Assembly: GCA_023512345.1 (NCBI GenBank)
Contig: JAILZT010000015.1
Coordinates: 56,619-120,618 of the forward strand
DNA: 64,000 bases
Origin: Paenibacillus sp.
GTDB taxonomy: Bacteria > Bacillota > Bacilli > Paenibacillales > Paenibacillaceae
Reading direction: 5' to 3'
This document shows positions 8,061 to 16,217 of the stretch, piece by piece. The notes under the pieces were generated by a model, which saw only the letters and a list, made by a program, of their open reading frames with translations, was not told the DNA's origin and made no database searches. Each line of letters begins with the position of its first letter. Within the stretch, counting starts at the first letter, position 1. A program made the translations under genes and the position numbers.

Positions 8061-8525
8061 CTATTGTTCCCCCTGAAACCAAAACGTGTCCCCCGTTTTT
8101 TTATTCTCGCACCCTTTCAAGACGTATCCCTCTCGGCCTTGTTCCAATTTCCTTTTTTCTATTTCTTGGCATGTTGTAATGGGTTTTCCTAAATCTGAAC
8201 CAAAGGCGTCCATAGAATTATCGAACATGTACTCTATCTGCTCGCCATCATATTTTAATTCAAACAGAATAGGGTCACCTTCGATAGAGTATTCCGTAAT
8301 ACGTACTTGGTCCGGTTGATTCACTTCTATATTTTGTAAAAATGTAGTCCATTTTTCGTAGTTAGAAAATTTGCCGTGAACATTAACAACATCCCCATTT
8401 TGGGCAGCTGATTCAACGCTGTAAGGCTTTTTCACCTTTGGAAAACTTGAAGTCCCATTGTCAACCTGATTACAAGCAACTAAAAGAAGAAGAGCGGCTG
8501 TAAGAAACCATAGATATTTTTTCAT
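8061..8525 (-). CDS. DUF4362-like lipoprotein
   Basis: A 154-residue lipoprotein beginning MKKYLWFLTAALLLLVAC, with lipobox LVAC (Cys18). The start at 8525 is set by AGAGGTGATT; the open frame extends further upstream but without signal features. The mature part (YSVESAAQNGDVVNVHGK, IRITEYSIEGDPILFELKYDG, then two Cys: ITTCQEIEKRK and KGCENKKTGDTFWF) matches the DUF4362 pattern of Bacillales surface lipoproteins. Two Cys in the mature domain may form a disulfide. Role unknown. Confidence 0.78.
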   Translation of the reverse strand: MKKYLWFLTAALLLLVACNQVDNGTSSFPKVKKPYSVESAAQNGDVVNVHGKFSNYEKWTTFLQNIEVNQPDQVRITEYSIEGDPILFELKYDGEQIEYMFDNSMDAFGSDLGKPITTCQEIEKRKLEQGREGYVLKGCENKKTGDTFWFQGEQ

Positions 8526-8657
8526 AGAAATCACCTCTTTATTTATACGCCAGCAGTAACTTGGATGTTGCACGGAAAATCTTATAATGGAATTTAACTC
8601 CATAAATGAGATATAATGATCATGATTTAAGTTCAAAATTTCACATACTTTTATAGG

Positions 8658-9116
8658 ATGGTGTTAATATTGTTAACTGTAAAGAAGGCTCTCCAAGAAG
8701 ATGCAAAGGTTCTAGCGGAAATTCAGAAAGCAAGCTTTGATGACGAGTCACAGCGATTCAATAATAGCGAGGAGGGTGGAGGTCCTCCAGGTTATGATTC
8801 AGAAGAATGGCAGAAGGATATTATGCAGCATGGGCATTATTTTAAATTCTTATGGAATGAAGATATCGTGGGTGGAGCCATTATATTTGTAGATCAGCAA
8901 CAAGCCCATTGTTTGGGAAGAATTTTTATTGATCCTAAATTTCAAGATAAAGGAATCGGAACTCAAGCCATTCAGGTTATTGAGAGCAAGTTCCAGAACG
9001 TATCGAAGTGGTGGTTGGATACCCCACAGTGGAGTACCAAAAATCATCATTTCTACGCTAAATGCGGGTATAGCAAGGTAGGGGAAAGAAACGATGAATT
9101 TATATTTGAGAAATAA
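8658..9116 (+). CDS. GNAT-family N-acetyltransferase
   Basis: A 152-residue GNAT acetyltransferase. The acetyl-CoA-binding motif A is seen as GRIFIDPKFQDKGIGTQAIQVIE (Q-x-x-G-I-G), followed by the motif B region ending NHHFYAKCGYSKVGE. The amine acceptor is unknown. The ATG at 8658 has a weak TATAGG site; a TTG four codons later with AGGATGG is an alternative start. A convergent terminator follows. Confidence 0.85.
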   Translation: MVLILLTVKKALQEDAKVLAEIQKASFDDESQRFNNSEEGGGPPGYDSEEWQKDIMQHGHYFKFLWNEDIVGGAIIFVDQQQAHCLGRIFIDPKFQDKGIGTQAIQVIESKFQNVSKWWLDTPQWSTKNHHFYAKCGYSKVGERNDEFIFEK

Positions 9117-9123
9117 GAATGAA

Positions 9124-9161
9124 CAAAGAAATCGCTCCTTTATCCAAGGGCGATTTCTTTG
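9124..9161. terminator. Convergent terminator
   Basis: A 12-base stem (CAAAGAAATCGC / GCGATTTCTTTG) with an inner CCTT/AAGG stem lies between two convergent genes. Confidence 0.8.
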
Positions 9162-9168
9162 CGTGATT

Positions 9169-11640
9169 TTAGATAAATAGATTATGACTCGATTGATCAG
9201 CTTGACCTAGATAATAGCCTACGCCACCAAGACCAACACCGTCTATTAACTCTTCATGGGTAATACCCATAAGATCCATAGACATCTGACAAGCAACAAT
9301 CTCAACGCCTTGGTCAATAGCGGACTGAATCAATTCCTCCAAAGAAAGTACATTCTTACTTTTCATAAGAGATCGGATCATCTGTGAACCCATGCCCATC
9401 ATGTGCATATTAGACAGCTTCAATTTCCGGCTGCCCCGTGGCATCATCATACCGAACATTTTACCCATGAAATTCTTGTTCACACGTACTTTCTCTTGCT
9501 TACGGATAATGTTCAGTCCCCAGAAGGTAAAGAACATAGTTACTTTTTTGCCACTGGAAGCAGCTCCATTAGCAATAATGAAGGAAGCTATGGCCTTATC
9601 TAAATCCCCGCTGAAGACAACCATGGTACTCCCGTTCTGACCTTGTGTTTGCTGTGTGGATACCGATGTGTTTTCTTCCAAGACCCCTTTGCACAAATAG
9701 GCTTCGATCATTCCATTAGGCAACTTCGTCAATTTCATCAGTTCATTTCCGGACATCCGAGCCCATGCCTTAATGTCTTCATAGAAACCAGGATCGGAGG
9801 CGGTTACCTTTAGTATCTGTCCATCTTGCATGGGGTCCATACTTTGTCTTACTTGAATTAAAGGTCCAGGACAGCACAATCCACAGGCATCTAGAACAGA
9901 ATCGGGGGTCAATTCAGCTTCAGCTGTTGCTGCAATTTCCTTAGTTGAATCAGCCACAGAAAGGTGTGGAGCCAGGCTCTCATTTTTAGGTGTAGGAATA
10001 CTCATTAGATAAGTTTTATAACCTCCAGTCAGATTCTTCACATGCAACCCTTTTTGCATAAGAATTCGGGATGCCGTATAACCTCTGAGGCCCACTTGGC
10101 AATATACCCAAATCTCCTTGCTTGGATCAAGTTCTGCCAGACGTTCGCGTAAATCATCCACAGGAATGTTAATAGAGCCTTCAATATGACCGTTGGCATG
10201 CTCCAGTGCCGACCGTACATCAACCAAAATCGTGTTGTCCACGTCGCGTTTTGCTAGCTCAGCCGGTACAAATACCTCTGTTAAGCCTGATAAAATATTT
10301 TCCGCGGTATAACCTGCCATATTCACTGGGTCCTTAGCGGATGAATAGGGAGGGGCGTACGAAAGTTCCAATTCTGTCAAATCAGTAACTGTACCTCTAA
10401 ATCTGATAACAGTGGCAATATCATCAATTCGTTTGTCGACTCCATCATAACCAACGGCTTGAGCTCCCAGCACTAAGCCTTGCTTATCAAAGATCAGCTT
10501 CATGGATAAGGGAGTAGCACCAGGATAATATGATGCATGGGAATTTGGATGAATATAAATCACATGATAAGGGATGCCCAGACGTTGAAGAGTTTTTTCG
10601 TTGTTACCAGTAGCAGCACCGGTTAGGCCAAACACTTTTATGATCGATGTGCCTTGAGATCCCTTATAAGTTGTTTCAAGTCCACAGACGTTATCAGCGG
10701 CAATCCGACCTTGTTTGTTGGCTGGACCCGCTAGTGGAATGGCGGTTTTGCTCCCGTTGACGAAATCAACGACTTCGACTGCATCACCTACGGCAAACAC
10801 ATTATCCAGATTTGTCTCCATTCGTTCATTGACCAGAATATGGCCGCGGGGACCGAATTCCAAACCGCTGTCTTTGAGGAATGAGGTGTCAGGTGAAACT
10901 CCAATGGCGAGCAGCACCATTTCACTTTGAAGAATTGTACCACTCGTTAGCTTTACAGCAATTTGCTCTCCGTTTTCTGAGAACCCTTGAACCATGTCTG
11001 AGAAGATCAAGTTTACTCCATGTTCCTCAAGCTCCTTAGCCATTACTGAAGACATTTCAGAGTCGAAGGGAGCCAATATATGCGAACCGGCTTCGATCAA
11101 CGTCACTTCCAATCCAGCTTCCCTGAGGTTCTCAGCCATTTCAACCCCGATAAATCCACCGCCAATAACTATTGCTGATCGCGTACCTTCCTCAGTGACT
11201 TTTGCTTTAATTCTATCCGTATCCGGTATATTGCGTAGTGTGTGAATTTTAGTGCTTTCTATACCGGGTAAAGATGGGCGAATAGGTTTAGCACCTGGAG
11301 ATAGAATGATTGCATCATAGCTCTCCTCATAGATGCCTTTTTCCTTACTGTTTACATGTACCTTTTTGTTCGCGGGATCAATGGAAATGACTTCACTTTG
11401 AGTCCGTACATCAATGTTAAAGCGACTGTGCATAGCTTCTGGGGTCTGAACAAGCAACTTAGAACGGTCCTGAATGGATCCGCCGATATAATAAGGAAGT
11501 CCACAGTTGGCAAACGAAATATAAGGATCTCGTTCAAACATTATAATATGTGCATTTTCATCCAATCTCCGTAAACGAGCTGCTGCTGAAGCACCTCCTG
11601 CAACTCCGCCGACAATCAATACTTTTTTACTCATAATCAT
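9169..11640 (-). CDS. cdr: CoA-disulfide reductase-rhodanese-TusA-DsrE fusion
   Basis: An 823-residue four-domain sulfur-redox enzyme. Residues 1-445 are an FAD/NAD(P)H flavoprotein of CoA-disulfide/polysulfide reductase type: GGVAGGASAAARLRRL at the N-terminus, single redox Cys in FANCGLPYY (about 46), and GDAVEV for FAD. Residues about 455-550 are a rhodanese domain with active Cys in YCQVGLRGY. Residues about 580-650 are TusA-like (CGLCCPGPL). Residues about 665-823 are a DsrE-like domain with the MMxxPRGSRKLKLSNM basic stretch. The start has GGAGGAATAA directly before it and the regulator's stop codon abuts the ATG. The domains could reduce per- or polysulfide and pass sulfane sulfur between them; in family members CoA-SSH or polysulfide is the substrate. 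Confidence 0.93.
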   Translation of the reverse strand: MIMSKKVLIVGGVAGGASAAARLRRLDENAHIIMFERDPYISFANCGLPYYIGGSIQDRSKLLVQTPEAMHSRFNIDVRTQSEVISIDPANKKVHVNSKEKGIYEESYDAIILSPGAKPIRPSLPGIESTKIHTLRNIPDTDRIKAKVTEEGTRSAIVIGGGFIGVEMAENLREAGLEVTLIEAGSHILAPFDSEMSSVMAKELEEHGVNLIFSDMVQGFSENGEQIAVKLTSGTILQSEMVLLAIGVSPDTSFLKDSGLEFGPRGHILVNERMETNLDNVFAVGDAVEVVDFVNGSKTAIPLAGPANKQGRIAADNVCGLETTYKGSQGTSIIKVFGLTGAATGNNEKTLQRLGIPYHVIYIHPNSHASYYPGATPLSMKLIFDKQGLVLGAQAVGYDGVDKRIDDIATVIRFRGTVTDLTELELSYAPPYSSAKDPVNMAGYTAENILSGLTEVFVPAELAKRDVDNTILVDVRSALEHANGHIEGSINIPVDDLRERLAELDPSKEIWVYCQVGLRGYTASRILMQKGLHVKNLTGGYKTYLMSIPTPKNESLAPHLSVADSTKEIAATAEAELTPDSVLDACGLCCPGPLIQVRQSMDPMQDGQILKVTASDPGFYEDIKAWARMSGNELMKLTKLPNGMIEAYLCKGVLEENTSVSTQQTQGQNGSTMVVFSGDLDKAIASFIIANGAASSGKKVTMFFTFWGLNIIRKQEKVRVNKNFMGKMFGMMMPRGSRKLKLSNMHMMGMGSQMIRSLMKSKNVLSLEELIQSAIDQGVEIVACQMSMDLMGITHEELIDGVGLGGVGYYLGQADQSSHNLFI

Positions 11641-11925
11641 TTATTCCTCCCCTAAAAATAATTGAATTAGCTGTTTAATTCTTACGTCTTTAACCGAATA
11701 GTTAACTTCAAGGCCATTCCGTTCAGTTTCAACAATGCCTAAAGATCTAAGCTTCTGGAGATGCTGTGAAACCGTTGATTGAGGAAGGTCAAGGCATTCT
11801 TGCATGAAGCTTACGTTGCAGCTGCCTTTCTCAAGCAGACCTTTCAGGATGCATAATCTAACGGGATGAGCCAACGCTTTTAAGGTATCAGAAGTTTGGG
11901 TATAGACTTTGAAATTGTTATCCAT
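11641..11925 (-). CDS. ArsR-family transcriptional repressor
   Basis: A 94-residue winged-helix regulator (TLKALAHPVRLCILKGLL, recognition helix QSTVSQHLQKLRSLGIV, wing ETERNGLEVNYSV). There is no ELCVCDL metal motif. Instead it has Cys25, Cys36 and Cys44, so a thiol or persulfide signal is more likely than metal, given the downstream sulfur enzyme. The ATG at 11925 is chosen because GAGGTG precedes it by about 9 bases; a GTG at 11937 is possible. The gene abuts the fusion enzyme gene with no gap, so they form one operon. Confidence 0.88.
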   Translation of the reverse strand: MDNNFKVYTQTSDTLKALAHPVRLCILKGLLEKGSCNVSFMQECLDLPQSTVSQHLQKLRSLGIVETERNGLEVNYSVKDVRIKQLIQLFLGEE

Positions 11926-11955
11926 GAAGAAGTACACCTCGCTTTACAAAATTGC

Positions 11956-11977
11956 TATATCGTAATATTATGATATA
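11956..11977. promoter_or_regulatory. Palindromic operator in divergent promoter
   Basis: Two 11-base arms, TATATCGTAAT and ATTATGATATA, match at 10 of 11 positions. The site lies between the ArsR-type gene (minus) and the rhodanese gene (plus), so one dimer could control both. Confidence 0.7.
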
Positions 11978-12031
11978 CAGATGTGAAAAGCAAGTACTTT
12001 TTATCAAATAATCTCAGGGAGGAAATAAATT

Positions 12032-12337
12032 ATGGCATTTAAGATTCCGCAAGAAATGAGTCCGCAAAAGGTTGCTAGTCGTTTGAAAAGAGGAGAAAAT
12101 TTGATACTTTTGGACGTTCGTGAACCTATGGAATGGGCTGAAGGACATCTTCCCAACGCCAAACATATTCCACTCGGACAGTTAATTGAACGACAGCATG
12201 AACTCGACCCGGAGCGTGAAATCATAGTAATGTGCAGAAGCGGAAGTCGAAGTGGTTTGGGTTGTGAGCTTCTTAGTGAAAGGGGATTCCATGTTGTGAA
12301 CATGACAGGTGGATTAAGTGCATGGACCAATGAATGA
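12032..12337 (+). CDS. Single-domain rhodanese
   Basis: A 101-residue sulfurtransferase (LLDVREPMEWAEGHLPNAKHIPLG) with active-site loop CRSGSRS (Cys about 72). It starts at an ATG behind GGGAGGA. It is divergent from the ArsR-type regulator and shares the palindromic operator, so it probably works with the CoA-disulfide reductase fusion in handling sulfane sulfur. A terminator follows. Confidence 0.92.
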   Translation: MAFKIPQEMSPQKVASRLKRGENLILLDVREPMEWAEGHLPNAKHIPLGQLIERQHELDPEREIIVMCRSGSRSGLGCELLSERGFHVVNMTGGLSAWTNE

Positions 12338-12346
12338 TTGAAAGGT

Positions 12347-12378
12347 AAAAGGCTGAGAGCAATAGCTCCCAGCCTTTT
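12347..12378. terminator. Convergent terminator
   Basis: Stem AAAAGGCTG / CAGCCTTTT with an inner GAGC-AATA-GCTC hairpin, between the convergent rhodanese and azoreductase genes. Confidence 0.85.
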
Positions 12379-12399
12379 ATGATATAGAACGGATTTAAT

Positions 12400-13035
12400 T
12401 TAGAATTGAGCAGCTACTTCTTTGGCTTTAACAATCGCATTTTCTTTAATGGTTTGAGCCTGATCTGGTGTTGCAGACATACCTTCTACAAAAATCCCCT
12501 CGAAAGAACTCATACCAAAGAATTGAGAAATCTTCTTCAGGTAACTAAAGCCACTTTCAAAAGATGCACCAGGACCTTCGGAGTAAACACCGCCGCTAGC
12601 TTGAATATGTAAACCTTTTTTATCAGTTAACAGACCAACTGGACCATTCTCTGTATATTTAAAGGATTTACCTGCTACAGAAATAGCATCAATGTAGGCT
12701 TTCATAACAGGAGGGAAGGAGAAATTCCACATTGGAGATACAAAAACATATTTATCAGCAGCCACGAACTGATCCACGATCTCGCCTAAACGGACTACTT
12801 TTGCTTGTTCCACAGAAGATAATTGGTCAAATCCACTGCCTGATTGAAGTTTTCCCCAACCGCTGAATACATCAGCATCAATAGAGGGAATATCCAAGTT
12901 GTACAGATCCAGATGAATAACTTCATCGGTTGGATTAGTGTTACGGTACGCTTCAACAAATTCTTTACCTACCGCTAGGCTATAAGAGGTATGGTGATCG
13001 TTCGGGTGGGCAGTGATATAAAGTACAGTTGACAT
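12400..13035 (-). CDS. azoR: FMN-dependent NADH-azoreductase
   Basis: A 211-residue flavodoxin-like quinone/azo reductase. It starts MSTVLYITAHPN with the flavin-phosphate loop ITAHPNDHHTSYSL, then KYVFVSPMWNFSFPPVMKAYIDAI (the PMWN loop of AzoR) and LHIQASGGVYSEGP. It should reduce quinones and azo compounds by two electrons with NADH. The start at 13035 is set by GAAGGGA; upstream codons lack a site. Its promoter and two palindromes are described separately. Confidence 0.93.
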   Translation of the reverse strand: MSTVLYITAHPNDHHTSYSLAVGKEFVEAYRNTNPTDEVIHLDLYNLDIPSIDADVFSGWGKLQSGSGFDQLSSVEQAKVVRLGEIVDQFVAADKYVFVSPMWNFSFPPVMKAYIDAISVAGKSFKYTENGPVGLLTDKKGLHIQASGGVYSEGPGASFESGFSYLKKISQFFGMSSFEGIFVEGMSATPDQAQTIKENAIVKAKEVAAQF

Positions 13036-13057
13036 TAACAAATCTTCCCTTCTATTT

Positions 13058-13127
13058 TGAAATGGTTTCACCTTATTATAACCAATATAAAGTAAATATC
13101 AAATATAATTTAACTTACATATAGTTA
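13058..13127 (-). promoter_or_regulatory. azoR promoter with HxlR-like operator
   Basis: On the minus strand -35 TTGATA (13102-13097) and -10 TATAAT (13080-13075) are 16 bases apart. A perfect palindrome TAACT-N7-AGTTA lies just upstream (13111-13127), similar in shape to the TACT-N7-AGTA sites of YodB/CatR. A second palindrome TGAAA-TGG-TTTCA (13058-13070) lies downstream of the -10. No such regulator is encoded in this window. Confidence 0.6.
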
Positions 13128-13219
13128 TTTCTTTTGAGGTGACTCAAACTACATATAATATCCCCTTAATAAGTGTTATACATTCTCATGAGTATAGATG
13201 GGTTTGTATAAATATAGGG

Positions 13220-13264
13220 AGTTCCCTCATTCGCAGTCAGGAAAGTCCTAATGGGGGAAAAACT
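13220..13264 (+). other. Folded 5' region before hemerythrin genes
   Basis: A 12-pair hairpin can form between AGTTCCCTCATT (13220-13231) and AATGGGGGAAAAACT (13250-13264, two-base bulge), with AGGA/TCCT inside. It lies 56 bases before the GTG start. It does not match a riboswitch I know. Confidence 0.4.
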
Positions 13265-13319
13265 ACAGTTTCCTTGTGCTATACTGAAAAAAAAGCAGTC
13301 AAGAGAGGATGAAGTCTAG

Positions 13320-13745
13320 GTGGCAGGACCATCTTTGCGCCAGTTGCACGCTCATCATGCCATTCATCAAGGAGGGCTATCCGGTGCTGTTGCGATAACA
13401 GAGAAAATGGAAGAACTTTTGAGAGAAAAGGCGCTCGAAGAAGCTCGTAAGGAAGCAGATCATTTAATTGAATATTGGGAGACACGGATACTTAGCCATG
13501 CCGACGCTGAAGAAGAGGGGTTCTATCAGGAAATCCTGGAGAAAAATCCTAGCTTGAAGGACAATGTTGGCAAACTTATACATGAGCATAATCTATTAAG
13601 AATGATTGTTAACAATATAAAAAAGGCAATTGATGAAGCAGGACTAACACCCGAAGTGCTTCAGCAATTCCATGCACTATTGGTAGTCAACTCCATTCAC
13701 AGCCAGGAAGAAGAACGTATCTTGTTCGCGGAAGGTTCACGATGA
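13320..13745 (+). CDS. Hemerythrin-like (HHE) protein
   Basis: A 141-residue four-helix protein with metal-ligand candidates spaced as in HHE/hemerythrin domains: HAHHAIHQGG in helix 1, ILSHADAEEEGFY in helix 2, KLIHEHN in helix 3 and NSIHSQEEERI in helix 4. It starts at a GTG with GAGAGG about 12 bases upstream. Its stop overlaps the next gene by four bases, and that gene is also hemerythrin-like. Family members bind di-iron and sense or store O2 or NO; here that is inferred. Confidence 0.75.
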   Translation: MAGPSLRQLHAHHAIHQGGLSGAVAITEKMEELLREKALEEARKEADHLIEYWETRILSHADAEEEGFYQEILEKNPSLKDNVGKLIHEHNLLRMIVNNIKKAIDEAGLTPEVLQQFHALLVVNSIHSQEEERILFAEGSR

Positions 13746-14266
13746 ATAATTCAGAACTGCGGTTTACTAAACCCGCCATACGGATTCTAGAAAATGAACA
13801 TCGTTACTTAACGTATCTAATGGAAGAATGGCATGCCATCGTTCTCCTGTTTGAAAGAGAAAAAATGAGTCTGGAAGAAGGTCGCAGACAGCTTGAAAAG
13901 CTGAGAACACAGATCAAGAACTTTATGAAGCCTTTAAAGAATCATACTGAAAAAGAGGACAAGATTTTTTTCCCGTTACTAGGCAGTTACATCGGCTTAG
14001 AACAAGGGCCGATTGTCGGTATCCAAGAGGAACATCGAGAGATTGATAGTTATATCGGTCACTTTCTCCACTATACAGAGGGAAATATAGATCTTCTTTC
14101 GCAGGGTGAGATCCAAGCGGCAATCAGAGACGCCGGAGAGGCATTTGAAGTTCTGACGGTTCATTTTATGAAAGAGGAAAACGTGCTTTTTACAATGGCC
14201 GAAACACAAATAACTGATGCTGATCATAAAAAGTTATCCGAAAAATTGAACACACTCATTACTTGA
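13742..14266 (+). CDS. Hemerythrin domain protein
   Basis: A 174-residue hemerythrin cation-binding protein with the classic order: ENEHRYLTYLMEEWH (helix 1), PLKNHTEKEDKIFFPLL (helix 2, H-x3-E), GIQEEHREIDSYI (helix 3, H-x3-D) and LTVHFMKEENVLF (helix 4, H-x3-E). The ATGA overlap with the preceding gene indicates translational coupling, and the two may form a heteromer. A di-iron O2/NO-related role is the family expectation, fitting the redox genes nearby. Confidence 0.88.
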   Translation: MNNSELRFTKPAIRILENEHRYLTYLMEEWHAIVLLFEREKMSLEEGRRQLEKLRTQIKNFMKPLKNHTEKEDKIFFPLLGSYIGLEQGPIVGIQEEHREIDSYIGHFLHYTEGNIDLLSQGEIQAAIRDAGEAFEVLTVHFMKEENVLFTMAETQITDADHKKLSEKLNTLIT

Positions 14267-14340
14267 GTGAAGCAGACAGGCTCCCAACTATCTTGTTGGA
14301 AGCCTATTATTGTGAACCTTTTGTCATCAACATCAAAGTA

Positions 14341-14925
14341 TTATGGGTAAATAAAATGATCCACTAATAAAATCGTTGCTTCTAAATCCGGGTTCGAATT
14401 GTCGATATAAGCCACATTTGATGAAGGAATCGGCCATTGAACGTTGCGGCTGTGGAGTGAAGAGCGGAATTGGTCCCAATGGGTTATTTTCCAATCATCT
14501 AAAGGAGATTGTCTACCCTGAATCCGATTTCTATATACTTCCTCATTAGCAAGTTCGATCATGACGACCAACACTTCAACATCCAGCAAAGAACGACCTA
14601 TACGAGATAATTCACTGCTAATCCAATCGGGAGTAGCGGCTTCTTGAGTGAAAGGACCGACTACAAATACGTCTGTATTCAACCCAATATTATCTAGTGC
14701 CGCATCCATTGTGATTCTGTAGCCTAGATCTCGGCAAAGCTTTTTATATTCGAGGGAGTCTCTGTCCGTAATGTCCAATCCATGCATGGCCAGAATGACG
14801 TCCGCTGCTGGACGCAGAAGAATATCCATATCGAAGAAAGCTGCTTTCCGACGGGAGGCTACCGCTTTTGCCAGAGTGGTTTTCCCTGAACCCGCCGGTC
14901 CTAGAAAAAATACAAGTTTGTTCAT
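14341..14925 (-). CDS. P-loop kinase-like ATPase
   Basis: A 194-residue nucleotide-binding protein with Walker A GPAGSGKTT at residues about 9-17 and the AFFDMDILLRP segment typical of small-molecule kinases (AAA_33/adenylate-kinase-like). A lid-like stretch YRNRIQGRQSPLDDWK follows. The start at 14925 is set by AAAGGGG; the frame runs further upstream without features. The substrate is unknown. It is transcribed alone. Confidence 0.8.
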   Translation of the reverse strand: MNKLVFFLGPAGSGKTTLAKAVASRRKAAFFDMDILLRPAADVILAMHGLDITDRDSLEYKKLCRDLGYRITMDAALDNIGLNTDVFVVGPFTQEAATPDWISSELSRIGRSLLDVEVLVVMIELANEEVYRNRIQGRQSPLDDWKITHWDQFRSSLHSRNVQWPIPSSNVAYIDNSNPDLEATILLVDHFIYP

Positions 14926-15099
14926 GATTATTTCCCCTTTATTTTGTGGTATCCTAATTTTATTTTCCACTGTTTACCTCTGTCTGTCAAAATAGAAGTG
15001 ACTGCCGTCACATGTGGCCTAGTGTAACTCGAATTATACTCTGGTTGATGGAAGCTCGTAAGAAATGATAAGATTCAAATTAAAGGAGCGTATATTCGA

Positions 15100-15420
15100 A
15101 TGAAATTATTATTAAACACCCTAACTATAGAACGGTTAAAAGATGGCCTAGGCGATAAACCGGGATGCTTTAAGCTTTTCTATGACACGGAGGATTGCGG
15201 TTGTAATGGAGTGCTTGTCATTTTAATCGTAGATGGACCCAATAATACAGATATAGAAATTCAAAGAGATCCGTTTGTGTTTTTATGTGATCTCCAGCAA
15301 GAATCCTTATTTGATGATGTCATGCGGATTGAAGCGGAGGAGAACTATCCTTCATTTAAGTTATCTAGTGATTCCAGTGTGTTCAGTACGAATATTAGAT
15401 TGAAAGATATTCGCTTGTAA
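15100..15420 (+). CDS. HesB-like iron-sulfur biosynthesis protein (YqkB-like)
   Basis: A 106-residue protein matching the HesB-like fold of Bacillus YqkB (107 residues): KLFYDTEDCGCNGVLVILIVD, then QRDPFVFLCDLQQESLFDD and a C-terminal LSSDSSVFSTNIRL. It keeps CGC in the middle but lacks the C-terminal CxC of A-type carriers, as in the YqkB group. The ATG has AAAGGAGCG upstream. A role in Fe-S homeostasis is family-based only. The DinB-like gene follows 35 bases later. Confidence 0.75.
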   Translation: MKLLLNTLTIERLKDGLGDKPGCFKLFYDTEDCGCNGVLVILIVDGPNNTDIEIQRDPFVFLCDLQQESLFDDVMRIEAEENYPSFKLSSDSSVFSTNIRLKDIRL

Positions 15421-15455
15421 AACTCAGTTATCGATATATGAAAAGGAGAAATACA

Positions 15456-15953
15456 ATGATGGAGTCCAACCAGGCTTTTGGCCAAGCACTTGTGAAATCT
15501 TTAATAGGAGAACGTGGTCACATCCCAATCTCACGGGCATTGTCGGATATCACAAGCGAGCTGGCCGGAAAACGTATGGAGGAAGCACCTTATACAATCT
15601 ATCAGCTTTTGAAACATATGAGCTATTGGCAGAACTTTTTGTTAACTTACATCGAGGGTGGGAAACCTCAATTGCCTTCAAGTGTTGCAGAAAGCTGGCC
15701 GAATGAGAGTGTGCCTGAAAGCGAGACCGAATGGGACAAGGTTGTTAAGCAGTTTTTAGAAGGAATTGATAAGGCAGTTGGTTATGCCACTAACGAGCAG
15801 CTAGATGAAGCCCTAGAGCATTTCCCTACGGAAACGAAAGCTGGTATTTTACGTAATATCGCCTCCCACAACTCGTATCATCTTGGAGAAATTGTATTGC
15901 TTCGCCGTATGTTCGGCGCTTGGCCACCTCCTGGTGGAGGCTACCCTGCTTAG
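15456..15953 (+). CDS. DinB-family protein
   Basis: A 165-residue four-helix DinB/YfiT-like protein, a fold used by bacillithiol-type transferases and metal-dependent hydrolases. Metal-ligand candidates are the His in YQLLKHMSYWQ (about 49) and the pair in ASHNSYHLGEIVLLRR near the C-terminus, the typical H...H-x3-H arrangement. The start at 15456 is chosen because AAAGGAG lies 9 bases upstream; an ATG six codons earlier overlaps that site. Substrate unknown. Confidence 0.85.
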   Translation: MMESNQAFGQALVKSLIGERGHIPISRALSDITSELAGKRMEEAPYTIYQLLKHMSYWQNFLLTYIEGGKPQLPSSVAESWPNESVPESETEWDKVVKQFLEGIDKAVGYATNEQLDEALEHFPTETKAGILRNIASHNSYHLGEIVLLRRMFGAWPPPGGGYPA

Positions 15954-15996
15954 GGAATGAAGCTTGTTTTAAGGTGAATATGGTTTCAGTGTTCCG

Positions 15997-16023
15997 ATCC
16001 GCACTTAATGCGGATTTTTTTAT
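15997..16023 (+). terminator. Terminator after dinB-like gene
   Basis: Stem ATCCGCA / TGCGGAT with a 5-base loop and a T-run. Confidence 0.8.
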
Positions 16024-16044
16024 ATTTAGCAACACAAATAATAA

Positions 16045-16166
16045 TTGCAAAATGCAAATAAATGATATATGATTTTTATAGTGGTTATTACCGAAAATTA
16101 ACAAAGAATAATGAATGATTTCCCCAATTAGGGATTAATCTTTTTCCGATTACTTGCATACTGCAA
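16045..16166 (+). promoter_or_regulatory. Two TTGCA-N3-TGCAA palindromes upstream of gshF
   Basis: Perfect 13-base palindromes lie at 16045-16057 (TTGCAAAATGCAA) and 16154-16166 (TTGCATACTGCAA), centres 109 bases apart, in the AT-rich region before gshF. They look like a paired operator for an unidentified regulator. Confidence 0.5.
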
Positions 16167-16217
16167 TAATTTATACATTAGAATTCCATAGGAAGAAAAC
16201 GAAAGAGGGTACTTACG

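Noticed and set aside
13220..13264. Fluoride, ZTP or c-di-GMP riboswitch
   Set aside because: The conserved cores of these classes are not present; only a simple hairpin can be shown.
15438..15455. ATG at 15438 as the DinB-like start
   Set aside because: The AAAGGAG site lies downstream of it and fits ATG 15456.
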